Part shown: in pieces, positions 7,668 through 15,612 of the stretch
Layout: each line of letters opens with the position of its first letter
How positions within the stretch are numbered: the stretch's first letter is position 1
DNA from: Eubacteriales bacterium
GTDB lineage: Bacteria; Bacillota; Clostridia; Peptostreptococcales; Anaerovoracaceae
Length of the DNA stretch: 21,435 nucleotides
Assembly: GCA_028702415.1 (NCBI GenBank)
Contig: JAQVOT010000002.1
Span: 1-21,435 of the forward strand
Direction: 5' to 3'
Notes under the pieces: generated by a model
Told to the model about the DNA's origin: nothing
What the model saw: only the letters and a program-made list of their open reading frames with translations
Database searches by the model: none
Program-made: the position numbers and the translations under genes

Positions 7668-7885
7668 GCTTTGCCTCTCCATGTGATTCTGCCGCGGGTC
7701 AGGGCATATGGTGAAAGTTCAACCTTAACCCTGTCTCCCGGAATAATTCTGATCTAGTTTTTTCTTATTTTACCGGATACGTGAGCGAGCACTTTGTGTC
7801 CGGTTCCAAGTTCTACTATAAACATCGCATTGGGCTGTGCTTCTACAACAATGCCTTCAGCCTCTATGACGTCTTTTTTTGCCAT
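7664..7885 (-). pseudogene. infA: Translation initiation factor IF-1 interrupted by an in-frame amber codon
   Basis: IF-1 binds the 30S A site during initiation and is normally essential. Reading from the ATG at 7885 gives [20 protein letters not shown], then [20 protein letters not shown], then RKN, then TAG at 7756-7754, then IRIIPGDRVKVELSPYALTR and GRITWRGKA before TAA. Full length is 73 codons, the family size, with no frameshift. The TAG replaces the conserved Tyr/Phe of the KNYIRI motif (codon 44). A second oddity is PYALTR where the family has PYDLTR. The ribosome-binding site GAGGTG is intact, 8 nt ahead. The gene lies 27 nt after map and 40 nt before rpmJ, its normal place. Alternatives are a recent nonsense mutation with another infA elsewhere, amber suppression, or a base-call error. 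Loss of function is inferred. Confidence 0.85.
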
Positions 7886-7912
7886 AATTTCTACACCTCG
7901 CTATCTTCGGAG

Positions 7913-8665
7913 CTATTCGCCCAAAGTGAGCAGCTCAGGCTCACCCTCTGTAATAACTACAGTATTTTCGTAATGGGCTGATAATTTTCCGTCCAGGGTT
8001 ACTATTGTCCAGTCATTGGATAACATTTTAACATCGTATGTGCCTTCACATATCATCGGTTCAATGGCAAACACCATTCCTTTGGCGAGCCTTGGTCCTC
8101 TTCCGGCTTTACCGAAATTTGGAATCTGCGGATCTTCATGCATTTCCTGACCAACACCGTGTCCGACAAAATCTCTGATTACACTGAATCCTTCACCCTC
8201 TGCTGATACCTGAATCGCATTTGATATGTCTGACAGCCTGCAACCTACTTTGCAGAACTGGAGCCCTGCGTAGAAGCTTTCTCTTGCGGCATCAATAATA
8301 TGTTCTGCCTCATCGCTAACCTTTCCCACAGGATAGGTTCTTGCTGCGTCGCTGACGTATCCCTTATATGTGGATCCCACGTCAACACTTACGATGTCAC
8401 CTTCTCTCAGAATTCTTTTTTTATCCGGAATCCCATGAACGACTTCTTCATTGATGGAAACACATGCGCTTGCCGGGAATCCTCCATAACCTTTAAATGT
8501 AGGAATCATTCCGGCTCCGCGTATTGTCTTTTCAACAAAGCTGTCTATGTCGGCTGTTGATAGGCCGGGCTTGATGATATTCTCCAGTTCTTTAAGAATG
8601 AAGCCTGTCACCTTGCCCGATTCCCTCATTAAATCAATTTCTGAATCAGATTTAATTATGATCAT
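7913..8665 (-). CDS. map: Methionine aminopeptidase, type I
   Basis: This metalloenzyme removes the N-terminal methionine from new proteins after deformylation. The 250-residue product has the pita-bread fold ligands in order: D95 and D106 (VSVDVGSTYKGYVSDAART), H169 (GHGVGQEMHE), E202 (FAIEPM) and E233 (HYENTV), plus the substrate-site His78 and His176. It lacks the N-terminal zinc-finger extension and the type II insert, so it is a short type I enzyme. It begins 2 nt after the adk stop and is probably translationally coupled to it. The stop is TAG, in frame with the downstream infA ATG. The small KOW-domain gene often found between map and infA in Firmicutes is absent. Confidence 0.97.
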   Translation of the reverse strand: MIIIKSDSEIDLMRESGKVTGFILKELENIIKPGLSTADIDSFVEKTIRGAGMIPTFKGYGGFPASACVSINEEVVHGIPDKKRILREGDIVSVDVGSTYKGYVSDAARTYPVGKVSDEAEHIIDAARESFYAGLQFCKVGCRLSDISNAIQVSAEGEGFSVIRDFVGHGVGQEMHEDPQIPNFGKAGRGPRLAKGMVFAIEPMICEGTYDVKMLSNDWTIVTLDGKLSAHYENTVVITEGEPELLTLGE

Positions 8666-8667
8666 GC

Positions 8668-9312
8668 CTATTCACCTAATATGCCAACTATTGCATTGAA
8701 TTCATTTTCTAAACCTAATGTGCCATCGATATGTGAAAGATTTCCGGCCTTCTCATAGTATTCTACGAGAGGTTTAGTTTCCCTGTTGTAAACTTCGATT
8801 CTGTTGGAAGCAGTTTCCTCGCTATCATCTTTTCTCTGAATCAGTTCTGCTCCACATACATCGCAGATTCCATCCTGTTTGGGTGGAATATTTACAAGGT
8901 GGAATGATGCGCCACAATTGGTACAGATACGTCTGCCTGTAATTCTGATCATCAGTTCTTCTCTGTTAACGTCCAGATACAGAACATGATCAATTTTACT
9001 TCCCATGGCAGATAGAAACTTATCCAGCTCTTCTGCCTGAAAAACTGTTCTAGGAAAACCGTCGAGAACGAATCCGTCCGTACAATCATCCTTTGTCAGC
9101 CTGTCAGTAGCGATTTCTATAACGAGTTCATCCGGAACAAGCTGGCCGGCATTCATGTATTCCTTAGCCTTTTTGCCAAGTTCTGTTCCGTTTTTTATGT
9201 TCTCTCTGAAAATATCGCCTGTTGAGATATGAGGAATGTTATATTTCTCAACAATCTTTGCGGCTTGGGTGCCTTTGCCTGCTCCCGGAGGGCCTAATAA
9301 TATCAAGTTCAT
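8668..9312 (-). CDS. adk: Adenylate kinase, zinc-binding form
   Basis: Adk interconverts ATP + AMP and two ADP in the cytosol. The 214-residue product has the P-loop GPPGAGKGT at 7-15, the AMP-binding STGDIFRENI near 30-39, DGFPRT at 84-89, and a LID domain with C130-x2-C133 and C150-x2-C153, the four-cysteine zinc site of Gram-positive enzymes. Length is typical of the long bacterial form. It follows secY by 36 nt and precedes map by 2 nt, the standard spc-operon order. The stop is TAG. Confidence 0.98.
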   Translation of the reverse strand: MNLILLGPPGAGKGTQAAKIVEKYNIPHISTGDIFRENIKNGTELGKKAKEYMNAGQLVPDELVIEIATDRLTKDDCTDGFVLDGFPRTVFQAEELDKFLSAMGSKIDHVLYLDVNREELMIRITGRRICTNCGASFHLVNIPPKQDGICDVCGAELIQRKDDSEETASNRIEVYNRETKPLVEYYEKAGNLSHIDGTLGLENEFNAIVGILGE

Positions 9313-9348
9313 CTGTTACCTCCCAGACTCATGTCTTGGATTATTTAC

Positions 9349-10632
9349 CTACTTCAGGAATCCTGAATAGTTTCTCATTACCATTTGATTCTCAAGCTGT
9401 TTCATTGTATCTAGAGCAACACCCACTGCAATCAGCAGCGACGTTCCTCCAAAATGGAAGGACAGCCCTCCCATTTCACTTACTATTGTAGGCAGAATTG
9501 CCACTACCGCGAGGAATAAAGCGCCTACGAAAGTAATTCTTGTCATTACTTTGTTAAGATATTCAACTGTTGTTTTGCCGGGTCTGATACCTGGAATAAA
9601 TCCGCCATTAGCCTTCAGATTACCTGCAACTTCCATCGGATTGAATGTTACAGAAGTATAAAAGTATGTGAAAAATATAATCAGTACTGCGTTGAATGCA
9701 GCATAAACCCACACACCAGGTGAACCTGTAGGTGCCAACCACTTCTCAATCCACATTGCTGCGTCTCCCTGAGCTTTCATAAAATATGTAATGGTCAGTG
9801 GGAACTGCAGGAAGGCCATTGCGAAAATTACCGGAATAACTCCAGCCTGATTTACCTTAAGTGGAATGTGTGTAGCCTGTCCGCCATACATCTTTCTGCC
9901 AACTACTCTTTTTGCATACTGTACAGGAATTCTTCTCTGCCCCTGCTGGACTAAAATTATTCCAACGATTACTGCTACACAGAAGATCAGAAACAGAATC
10001 AGTGTTACAATGCTCATTGTTCCATCCTGCAGTTTAGACCAGATTGCCTGGATTGCAGATGGCAACCTTGCTATTATGCCTGCGAATATAATCAGTGAAA
10101 TTCCATTTCCAATTCCGTTTTCGTTAATCTGTTCACCCAGCCACATCAGGAATGCGGTGCCTGCGGTTAGAACCATAACGATAACAATAATAGAGAAAAC
10201 ATCTGTTGATATAAGCGCCTGTCTGAAAAGACCGATTGTTACGCCTATAGCCTGTACAACTGCCAGTGCAACAGTCAGATAACGTGTGTACTGAGCAATT
10301 TTCTTTCTTCCTTCTGTTCCCTCTCTCGACAATCTTTCCAGAGCCGGAATTGCGATTGTCAGGAGCTGGAGAATGATGGATGCGGTGATGTAAGGTGTGA
10401 TACTCAATGCGAAAATAGTAAAGTTACTGAACGCACCTCCCGAGAACAGATTGAACAGCGCAAATAGTCCTGTGTCACTGTCAAAAGTCTGGGCCAGAAC
10501 TTCCCGGTCCATTCCAGGAACCGGAATCTGAGCTCCAATTCTGAAGATAACAAGCATGCAAAGCGTAAATATTATCTTTTTTCTAATATCCGGAATGTTC
10601 CAGGCTTTTGATACTGTTCTGAGCATCTCCAT
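9349..10632 (-). CDS. secY: Preprotein translocase channel subunit SecY
   Basis: SecY is the membrane channel of the general secretion pathway. The 427-residue product shows about ten hydrophobic segments. Family marks include the N-terminal region IPDIRKKIIFTL, the plug-region FSGGAFSNFTIFALSITPYI, ALERLSREGTEGRKKIAQYT, the cytoplasmic QGQRRIPVQYA loop and FNPMEVAGNLKANGGFIPG. The ATG at 10632 overlaps the rplO TAA by one base (TAATG) and has GAGGTGA just ahead; Met3 at 10626 is a possible alternative that would drop two residues. The stop is TAG. Confidence 0.97.
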   Translation of the reverse strand: MEMLRTVSKAWNIPDIRKKIIFTLCMLVIFRIGAQIPVPGMDREVLAQTFDSDTGLFALFNLFSGGAFSNFTIFALSITPYITASIILQLLTIAIPALERLSREGTEGRKKIAQYTRYLTVALAVVQAIGVTIGLFRQALISTDVFSIIVIVMVLTAGTAFLMWLGEQINENGIGNGISLIIFAGIIARLPSAIQAIWSKLQDGTMSIVTLILFLIFCVAVIVGIILVQQGQRRIPVQYAKRVVGRKMYGGQATHIPLKVNQAGVIPVIFAMAFLQFPLTITYFMKAQGDAAMWIEKWLAPTGSPGVWVYAAFNAVLIIFFTYFYTSVTFNPMEVAGNLKANGGFIPGIRPGKTTVEYLNKVMTRITFVGALFLAVVAILPTIVSEMGGLSFHFGGTSLLIAVGVALDTMKQLENQMVMRNYSGFLK

Positions 10633-11072
10633 TAGATCACCTCTGCCTTTCCTCCGGCAGCTTCAATCTTTTCTATAGCTGTCTGGCTGAACTTATGGGC
10701 CTTAACTGTCAGTCCTTTTTCCAGGTTACCTTTTCCAAGGATCTTAATGCCGTCTTTAACCTGCTTGGTGAGTCCTGAAGCCTTGATTGTCTCAGGATCT
10801 ACCGTGCTGCCGGCTTCAAACCTGTTTAAGTCACTCACATTAAGAATACTGTATTCTGTTGCCCAGATGTTTGTGAAACCTCTCTTCGGAATTCTCCTGT
10901 AAAGAGGCATCTGTCCACCTTCGAAACCCAGTCTGACACCGCCGCCTGATCTGGACTTCTGTCCATTCATGCCTCTGCCGGCTGTTGTTCCGTTTCCGGT
11001 TCCTGTACCACGGCCCTTTCTTTTAGGGGCTTTAGTTGCGCCAGAAGCCGCCTTTAATTCATGCAGTTTCAT
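10632..11072 (-). CDS. rplO: Large-subunit ribosomal protein L15
   Basis: L15 is a late-assembling 50S protein with a long basic N-terminal tail. The 146-residue product begins [20 protein letters not shown] and has the Gly/Arg-rich [20 protein letters not shown] stretch and [18 protein letters not shown], as expected, with the globular domain after residue 75. It lies 22 nt behind rpmD and overlaps secY by one base, which suggests translational coupling. Confidence 0.98.
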   Translation of the reverse strand: MKLHELKAASGATKAPKRKGRGTGTGNGTTAGRGMNGQKSRSGGGVRLGFEGGQMPLYRRIPKRGFTNIWATEYSILNVSDLNRFEAGSTVDPETIKASGLTKQVKDGIKILGKGNLEKGLTVKAHKFSQTAIEKIEAAGGKAEVI

Positions 11073-11094
11073 TTCTAATGCACCTCCCTATCTA

Positions 11095-11274
11095 TCACTC
11101 TTCTACAGTTAAGAGATGCGAAACCTTGCTGATTGCTCCTCTTGTTACCGGAGAATCAACCATTTCAACTGACTGTTGCATCTTCTTAAGTCCTAACGCT
11201 TCTACTACTTTTCTCTGCTTAGGGGAAGCGCCAATAACACTTTTTGTTAAAGTGACTTTAATCATCTTTGCCAT
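11095..11274 (-). CDS. rpmD: Large-subunit ribosomal protein L30
   Basis: L30 is a small 50S protein present in most but not all bacteria. With the start at 11274 it is 59 residues, [20 protein letters not shown] onwards, including [11 protein letters not shown], the usual length. The frame is open seven codons further upstream to 11295, but that stretch overlaps the rpsE stop and contains the AGGAGG that serves 11274, so the shorter form is preferred. It lies 13 nt behind rpsE. The stop is TGA. Confidence 0.95.
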   Translation of the reverse strand: MAKMIKVTLTKSVIGASPKQRKVVEALGLKKMQQSVEMVDSPVTRGAISKVSHLLTVEE

Positions 11275-11287
11275 TATTACTTCCTCC

Positions 11288-11791
11288 TTATCCAAAGATT
11301 TCTTCCTTAGTCTTTCCTCTTTTTTTGGCTACTTCTTCGATTGTTACCAGGTTTTTTAGCCCTTCCAAAGTAGCGTATGCCATGTTTCCGATATTTTTGG
11401 ATCCGATGGACTTGGCTCTGACATCCTTAATGCCTGCAGCTTCCAGAACTGTACGAACTGATGAACCTGCGATTACGCCAGTACCAGGAGTCGCCGGCAT
11501 AATAAGAACTCTTCCTGCGCCGAATACGCCCAGCTGTCTATGAGGAATTGTTGTACCTAATGTGGATACCTTGATTACATTTTTCTTAGCATCTTCTGTT
11601 GCTTTTCTTACTGCTTCAGGGATTTCCAGTGCTTTGCCGAGACCAACGCCAACATGACCTTCGCCATCGCCAACTACCACTGTTACGGAGAATCTCATAT
11701 TTCTACCGCCCTTAACGGTCTTAGCAACACGTCTGATATTAACTATTGTTTCAGTTAATTCCAGCTTTGATGCATCTAAAGCTTTTCTCAT
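11288..11791 (-). CDS. rpsE: Small-subunit ribosomal protein S5
   Basis: S5 lies at the mRNA entry side of the 30S subunit and affects decoding accuracy. The 167-residue product has the double-stranded-RNA-binding-like N-terminal domain ([13 protein letters not shown] variant reads [20 protein letters not shown], residues 22-41) with [12 protein letters not shown]. The C-terminal domain follows ([14 protein letters not shown] variant reads [19 protein letters not shown], then [13 protein letters not shown]). All expected motifs are present. It starts 14 nt after rplR with AGGTAAC-type spacing. The stop is TAA. Confidence 0.97.
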   Translation of the reverse strand: MRKALDASKLELTETIVNIRRVAKTVKGGRNMRFSVTVVVGDGEGHVGVGLGKALEIPEAVRKATEDAKKNVIKVSTLGTTIPHRQLGVFGAGRVLIMPATPGTGVIAGSSVRTVLEAAGIKDVRAKSIGSKNIGNMAYATLEGLKNLVTIEEVAKKRGKTKEEIFG

Positions 11792-11805
11792 CTTGTTACC
11801 TCCCG

Positions 11806-12171
11806 TTAAAATTTTAGTCCTGCTTCACGAGCACCTTCAGCCAGTTCTCTGACTCTGCCGTGATAGAGGAATCCGCCTCTGTCAAAGCATACATTTTCAA
11901 TACCCTTTGCCAGTGCTCTCTTTGCGATAGTTTCTCCAACTGCCTTTGCAGCTTCCTTGTTGCCGCCGTTCTTAACGTCAGCCTTTGATTCCTTTTCCAT
12001 TGTTGATGCAGAAACAAGTGTAACACCGTTAACATCGTCATTAATCTGAGCCGAGATGTTCTTGTTGCTTCTGAAAACACAAAGTCTAGGCATTTCAGGA
12101 GTGCCGCTAAGGTTTTTTCTGATTCTTGCATGTCTGACAACACGCTTATCATTTCTGCTTTCTTTTGCCAT
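11806..12171 (-). CDS. rplR: Large-subunit ribosomal protein L18
   Basis: L18 binds 5S rRNA and helps attach it to the 50S subunit. The 121-residue product has [40 protein letters not shown] and the C-terminal [19 protein letters not shown], typical of the family, which usually ends in ARExGLxF as here (AREAGLKF). It lies 18 nt after rplF and 14 nt before rpsE. The stop is TAA. Confidence 0.98.
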   Translation of the reverse strand: MAKESRNDKRVVRHARIRKNLSGTPEMPRLCVFRSNKNISAQINDDVNGVTLVSASTMEKESKADVKNGGNKEAAKAVGETIAKRALAKGIENVCFDRGGFLYHGRVRELAEGAREAGLKF

Positions 12172-12189
12172 TTTGCATTACTCCTTTCT

Positions 12190-12732
12190 TTAAGCTTTAA
12201 CGCCGGTTTTACCTTCTTTTCTGCGAACGTGTTCACCTTCGTACTTGATGCCCTTGCCCTTGTAAGGTTCAGGCTTTCTCCAGGCTCTCACATTTGCAGC
12301 ATAGTTTCCAACCTCTGCTTTGTTTATACCTTTAACGATTACTGTGCTTGCATCCGGGCATTCAGTTACAATTCCTTCAGGATCCGGCATTTCAACCGGA
12401 TGTGAATATCCAATATTCATAACCAGAGTGTTGCCTTTCTTTTCGGTCTTGTAGCCGACACCAACTAGCTGAAGTTTTTTCTGATAACCTTCTGTTACTC
12501 CGACAACCATGTTGTTGATCAGAGTTCTTGCCAGACCATGCTGTGATCTGTCTTCTGCTTTATCAGTTGATCTCTTTACTTCAAGAACGCCGTCCTTGAT
12601 TTCAACTGTAAGCAGATCGCTGATTTTTTCCTGCAGCTCGCCCTTAGGGCCCTTAACGGAAACGAGATTTCCATCAATCTTAATTTCAACGCCGGCAGGA
12701 ATATCAATTGTCTTAAATCCTATTCTTGACAT
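12190..12732 (-). CDS. rplF: Large-subunit ribosomal protein L6
   Basis: L6 sits near the factor-binding site of the 50S subunit and contacts 23S rRNA helix 97. The 180-residue product begins MSRIGFKTIDIPAGVEIKID and has VKGPKGEL, two related alpha/beta domains and the C-terminal PEPYKGKGIKYEGEHVRRKE signature followed by GKTG. The length is typical. It lies 12 nt after rpsH and 18 nt before rplR. The stop is TAA. Confidence 0.98.
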   Translation of the reverse strand: MSRIGFKTIDIPAGVEIKIDGNLVSVKGPKGELQEKISDLLTVEIKDGVLEVKRSTDKAEDRSQHGLARTLINNMVVGVTEGYQKKLQLVGVGYKTEKKGNTLVMNIGYSHPVEMPDPEGIVTECPDASTVIVKGINKAEVGNYAANVRAWRKPEPYKGKGIKYEGEHVRRKEGKTGVKA

Positions 12733-12744
12733 CTAATCTACCTC

Positions 12745-13143
12745 CTACCAAACGTAACAAATTACTTCGCCGCCGATTCCAAGCTTTCTTGCTTCCTTGT
12801 CGCTGATTACTCCCTTTGAAGTGGAGACGATAGCGATTCCAAGTCCGCCAAGAACTCTAGGAATATCGTTTGCTTTTGCATAAGTCTTGAGTCCAGGCTT
12901 TGAAATCTTCTTGATTCCGCTGATAACTCTTTCCTTGCCGGCACCATACTTCATTGTTACTTTGATGATGCCCTGCTTCTTATCACTGATCACTTCGAAA
13001 CCTTCGATGTAACCTTCTTCCTTCAGTATTCCTGCTATTGACTTCTTCATCTTTGATGCGGGAATTTCAACTGTCGGATGCCCTGCGGTATTTGCATTTC
13101 TGATTCTAGTCAGCATATCCGCAATTGGATCTGTCATTGTCAT
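12745..13143 (-). CDS. rpsH: Small-subunit ribosomal protein S8
   Basis: S8 binds the central domain of 16S rRNA early in assembly, and in E. coli it also represses the spc operon. The 132-residue product starts [20 protein letters not shown] and ends with the conserved [20 protein letters not shown] and VICYVW. The frame is open 12 codons further up to 13179, but AGGAG lies 8 nt ahead of 13143 and the family N-terminus begins there. The upstream gap of 81 nt is the largest in this part of the operon and holds a hairpin. The stop is TAG. Confidence 0.97.
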   Translation of the reverse strand: MTMTDPIADMLTRIRNANTAGHPTVEIPASKMKKSIAGILKEEGYIEGFEVISDKKQGIIKVTMKYGAGKERVISGIKKISKPGLKTYAKANDIPRVLGGLGIAIVSTSKGVISDKEARKLGIGGEVICYVW

Positions 13144-13174
13144 TTCTGTTTCTCCTTCCTTCGCCAGTATTGTT

Positions 13175-13194
13175 TTCACTCGCCTGCGAATGAA
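13175..13194 (-). promoter_or_regulatory. Hairpin ahead of rpsH
   Basis: On the minus strand TTCATTCG, CAGG, CGAGTGAA form an 8-bp stem with one U-G pair and a tetraloop, in the 81-nt gap between rpsZ and rpsH, about 30 nt before the rpsH start. No T-run follows. It could be a processing or feedback site; S8 feedback is known for the spc operon of E. coli, but no S8-site match is claimed. Confidence 0.35.
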
Positions 13195-13224
13195 TTACAA
13201 CTTAACGAATAGATACGATTACTT

Positions 13225-13410
13225 TTACCAGCTCGCTTTTTTAACACCAGGAATCTCACCTTTATAAGCAAGCTCTCTGAAGCAGATTCTGCAGATTCCA
13301 TACTTCTTCAGTACTGAATGAGGTCTTCCGCAGATTCTACATCTCGAATAAGCGCGAGTTGAAAACTTAGGTTCTCTCTGCTGCTTTACCTTAAGAGATG
13401 TCTTTGCCAT
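13225..13410 (-). CDS. rpsZ: Small-subunit ribosomal protein S14, type Z (zinc-binding)
   Basis: S14 is a 30S head protein needed late in assembly. The 61-residue product is the short zinc form: C24-R-I-C27 and C40-R-I-C43, within [20 protein letters not shown], ending in the conserved PGVKKASW. Zinc-independent S14 is longer and lacks these cysteines. It lies 11 nt after rplE with a GGAGG site. The stop is TAA. Confidence 0.98.
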   Translation of the reverse strand: MAKTSLKVKQQREPKFSTRAYSRCRICGRPHSVLKKYGICRICFRELAYKGEIPGVKKASW

Positions 13411-13421
13411 TACTTCCCTCC

Positions 13422-13964
13422 TTACTTTTCAAACGGCAGTCCCATTGCAGACAGAAGTGCCTGAGCTTCTTCGTCTGTCTTAGCCGTTGTGGTGAATACG
13501 ATGTTCATGCCCTTGATTGTATCAACCTTATCGTAGTTGATTTCAGGGAAAATGAGCTGTTCCTTGATACCCATTGAGTAGTTTCCTCTACCATCGAATG
13601 AGTTTCTGCTAACGCCCTTAAAGTCTCTCACTCTTGGAAGAGCGATGTTGAAAAGCTTGTCGATGAATTCATACATGTTGTCGCCTCTAAGTGTAACCTT
13701 GGCGCCAACAGGCATGCCTTGTCTGACTTTGAAGTTAGCGATTGATTTTTTAGCCTTAGTCACTACCGGTCTCTGACCTGTAATCAGTGCAATCTCGTTA
13801 ACTGCGCTTTCCAGAATCTTGGCATTTTCCTTTGCTTCACCAAGACCCATGTTTATTGTAACCTTTTCAAGCTTAGGAACCTGCATTACATTACCATAGT
13901 TGAACTGTTCCTTCAGTGCAGGGAACACTTCATTCCTATATATTTCTCTTAATCTTGCTGTCAA
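13422..13964 (-). CDS. rplE: Large-subunit ribosomal protein L5
   Basis: L5 binds 5S rRNA and forms an intersubunit bridge with S13. The 180-residue product starts [20 protein letters not shown] and has [40 protein letters not shown] and [16 protein letters not shown], as expected. The start codon is TTG at 13964, supported by AAGGAGG 8 nt upstream and the family's N-terminal sequence; it is the only TTG start in the operon. It follows rplX by 17 nt. The stop is TAA. Confidence 0.97.
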   Translation of the reverse strand: MTARLREIYRNEVFPALKEQFNYGNVMQVPKLEKVTINMGLGEAKENAKILESAVNEIALITGQRPVVTKAKKSIANFKVRQGMPVGAKVTLRGDNMYEFIDKLFNIALPRVRDFKGVSRNSFDGRGNYSMGIKEQLIFPEINYDKVDTIKGMNIVFTTTAKTDEEAQALLSAMGLPFEK

Positions 13965-13981
13965 AACCGTCTCCTCCTTTC

Positions 13982-14287
13982 TCAGTCAATTTCTGTGCCT
14001 GTTGCTTTTGCAACTCTGATTTTTTTATCGCCGTCCATCTTGTAGCCGACTCTTGAAGCTTTCTTTGCCTTCGCGTCATAGAATGCAACGTTTGATACGT
14101 CGATCGGACCTTCCTGATGCTTGATTTCAGCTGCAACCTTCTGAGTCTGCTTCTGATGCTTTGTCTGCACATTTACTCCTTCAACGATAACTTTGCCTTC
14201 TTTAGGCATTGCCTTTATTACTTTACCGGTCTTTCCCTTATCTTTGCCGGTAAGTACGATTACTGTATCATCTTTCTTGATTTTCAT
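13982..14287 (-). CDS. rplX: Large-subunit ribosomal protein L24
   Basis: L24 is an assembly-initiating 50S protein near the exit tunnel. With the start at 14287 it has 101 residues, beginning [20 protein letters not shown], the KOW motif region, and containing [18 protein letters not shown] and [13 protein letters not shown]. The frame is open 10 codons further upstream to 14317, but that part overlaps rplN, and GGAGG lies 6 nt before 14287. It follows rplN by 10 nt. The stop is TGA. Confidence 0.97.
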   Translation of the reverse strand: MKIKKDDTVIVLTGKDKGKTGKVIKAMPKEGKVIVEGVNVQTKHQKQTQKVAAEIKHQEGPIDVSNVAFYDAKAKKASRVGYKMDGDKKIRVAKATGTEID

Positions 14288-14297
14288 TTGATACCTC

Positions 14298-14666
14298 CTA
14301 TAATACTTCCGGTGCAAGGGATACGATCTTCATGAAGCCCTTGTCTCTCAGTTCTCTGGCAACTGGTCCAAATATACGGGTTCCAACTGGCTGCATATCT
14401 TCCTTTATTACTACTGCTGCGTTCTGGTCAAACTTTACATAGCTGCCATCTGCTCTTCTGGCACCGGTCTTCGTTCTAACCACAACAGCTCTGACAACTT
14501 CACTCTTCTTTACTGCGCCACCAGGTGTTGCTTCCTTTACTGCACAAACGACCACATCACCAATGTTCGCATACTGACGGTAAGTACCGCCCAAAATACG
14601 GATTACTAAAAGTTCCTTAGCTCCGGAGTTGTCAGCAACCTTTAATCTTGTTTCAGTTTGAATCAT
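14298..14666 (-). CDS. rplN: Large-subunit ribosomal protein L14
   Basis: L14 lies on the 50S interface and contacts L19 and 16S rRNA; it is also the target of the silencing factor RsfS. The 122-residue product begins [20 protein letters not shown] and has [15 protein letters not shown] and a [19 protein letters not shown] segment, ending [12 protein letters not shown], all standard. It lies 14 nt after rpsQ. The stop is TAG. Confidence 0.98.
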   Translation of the reverse strand: MIQTETRLKVADNSGAKELLVIRILGGTYRQYANIGDVVVCAVKEATPGGAVKKSEVVRAVVVRTKTGARRADGSYVKFDQNAAVVIKEDMQPVGTRIFGPVARELRDKGFMKIVSLAPEVL

Positions 14667-14680
14667 TTTAAGGTGCCTCC

Positions 14681-14941
14681 TTACTTAACTTTTTCTACGA
14701 TTTTAACAAGTCTCCATCTCTTGTCTCTTGATAGAGGTCTTGTTTCCATAATTCTAACTTTATCGCCGATTTCACACTCGTTGTTCTCATCGTGAGCCTT
14801 AACCTTCTTAGTTCTCTTTACAGCCTTACCATAAAGGGAATGCCTTACGAAGTCTTCTACTGCTACAACGATTGTCTTATCCATCTTGTCACTTGTTACC
14901 ATACCGACTAATGTCTTTCTGCTGTTTCTGTCAACTGCCAT
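14681..14941 (-). CDS. rpsQ: Small-subunit ribosomal protein S17
   Basis: S17 is an early 16S rRNA-binding protein with an OB fold. The 86-residue product has [40 protein letters not shown] and the conserved [20 protein letters not shown]. Length and order match the family. It follows rpmC by 17 nt with an AGGAGG site. The stop is TAA. Confidence 0.98.
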   Translation of the reverse strand: MAVDRNSRKTLVGMVTSDKMDKTIVVAVEDFVRHSLYGKAVKRTKKVKAHDENNECEIGDKVRIMETRPLSRDKRWRLVKIVEKVK

Positions 14942-14958
14942 AATTCATCCTCCTTTCT

Positions 14959-15162
14959 TTAGCCTTCAGCTCTTGCCAGCTCTTTTTCTCTTAAGATTGT
15001 TTTTACTCTTGCGATATCTCTCTTTGTATCTCTCAGCAGGATTGGGTTTTCAAGCTGTCCTGTCACATGCTGGAATCTGAGATTAAAGAGGTCTTTCTTC
15101 ATTTTGTTCAGTTCAGCATTTAATTCCTGCTCTGACATTTCCCTGATTTTCTTTAATTCCAT
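14959..15162 (-). CDS. rpmC: Large-subunit ribosomal protein L29
   Basis: L29 is a small helical 50S protein next to the tunnel exit, part of the docking site for trigger factor and the signal recognition particle. The 67-residue product has the helix pair [20 protein letters not shown] and [20 protein letters not shown], then [14 protein letters not shown], as usual. Its ATG overlaps the rplP TAA by one base (TAATG), so the two are likely coupled. The stop is TAA. Confidence 0.98.
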   Translation of the reverse strand: MELKKIREMSEQELNAELNKMKKDLFNLRFQHVTGQLENPILLRDTKRDIARVKTILREKELARAEG

Positions 15163-15587
15163 TATGCTTCACCACCCTCTCTGTCTGCGATGGCAAACTT
15201 ACACTTGACTGGCAGTTTGTGTGATGCGAGTCTCATAGCCTCTCTTGCCTGTTCTTCTGTTACGCCTTGAATCTCGAACAATATTCTGCCTGGCTTTACT
15301 ACTGCTACCCAGTACTCAGGAGCACCCTTACCGGAACCCATACGTACTTCAGCAGGCTTCTTCGTTACTGATTTATGTGGGAAGATTTTGATGAAAACCT
15401 TACCACCTCTTTTTACAGATCTTGTCATAGCAATTCTGGCTGCCTCGATCTGATTTGAAGTAATCCATCCACATTCTGTGGCCTGAAGACCGTAATCACC
15501 ATAAGTGATCGTGTTGCCCTTAGTGGCTTTTCCGGTCATTCTGCCTCTATGAACTTTTCTGTGTTTAACGCGCTTTGGCATTAACAT
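15162..15587 (-). CDS. rplP: Large-subunit ribosomal protein L16
   Basis: L16 is a late-assembling 50S protein near the peptidyl transferase centre and the A site. The 141-residue product begins [20 protein letters not shown], with [40 protein letters not shown] and the C-terminal region [17 protein letters not shown]. The start at 15587 follows AGGAGG by 8 nt. It is 25 nt after rpsC and overlaps rpmC by one base. The stop is TAA. Confidence 0.98.
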   Translation of the reverse strand: MLMPKRVKHRKVHRGRMTGKATKGNTITYGDYGLQATECGWITSNQIEAARIAMTRSVKRGGKVFIKIFPHKSVTKKPAEVRMGSGKGAPEYWVAVVKPGRILFEIQGVTEEQAREAMRLASHKLPVKCKFAIADREGGEA

Positions 15588-15612
15588 ATCGTGTTCCTCC
15601 TTTCTCTACTGT

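Noticed and set aside
7664..7885. Genome-wide reassignment of TAG to a sense codon as the reason for the infA amber
   Set aside because: Eight genes here (rpsJ, rpsC, rplN, rpsH, secY, adk, map, LUD gene) end in TAG at the family's normal C-terminus, so TAG works as a stop. Partial suppression is still possible.
9866..10282. 138-codon plus-strand open frame
   Set aside because: Antisense to secY; the low-complexity hydrophobic and Thr/Ile-rich product is the expected complement of a membrane protein gene.
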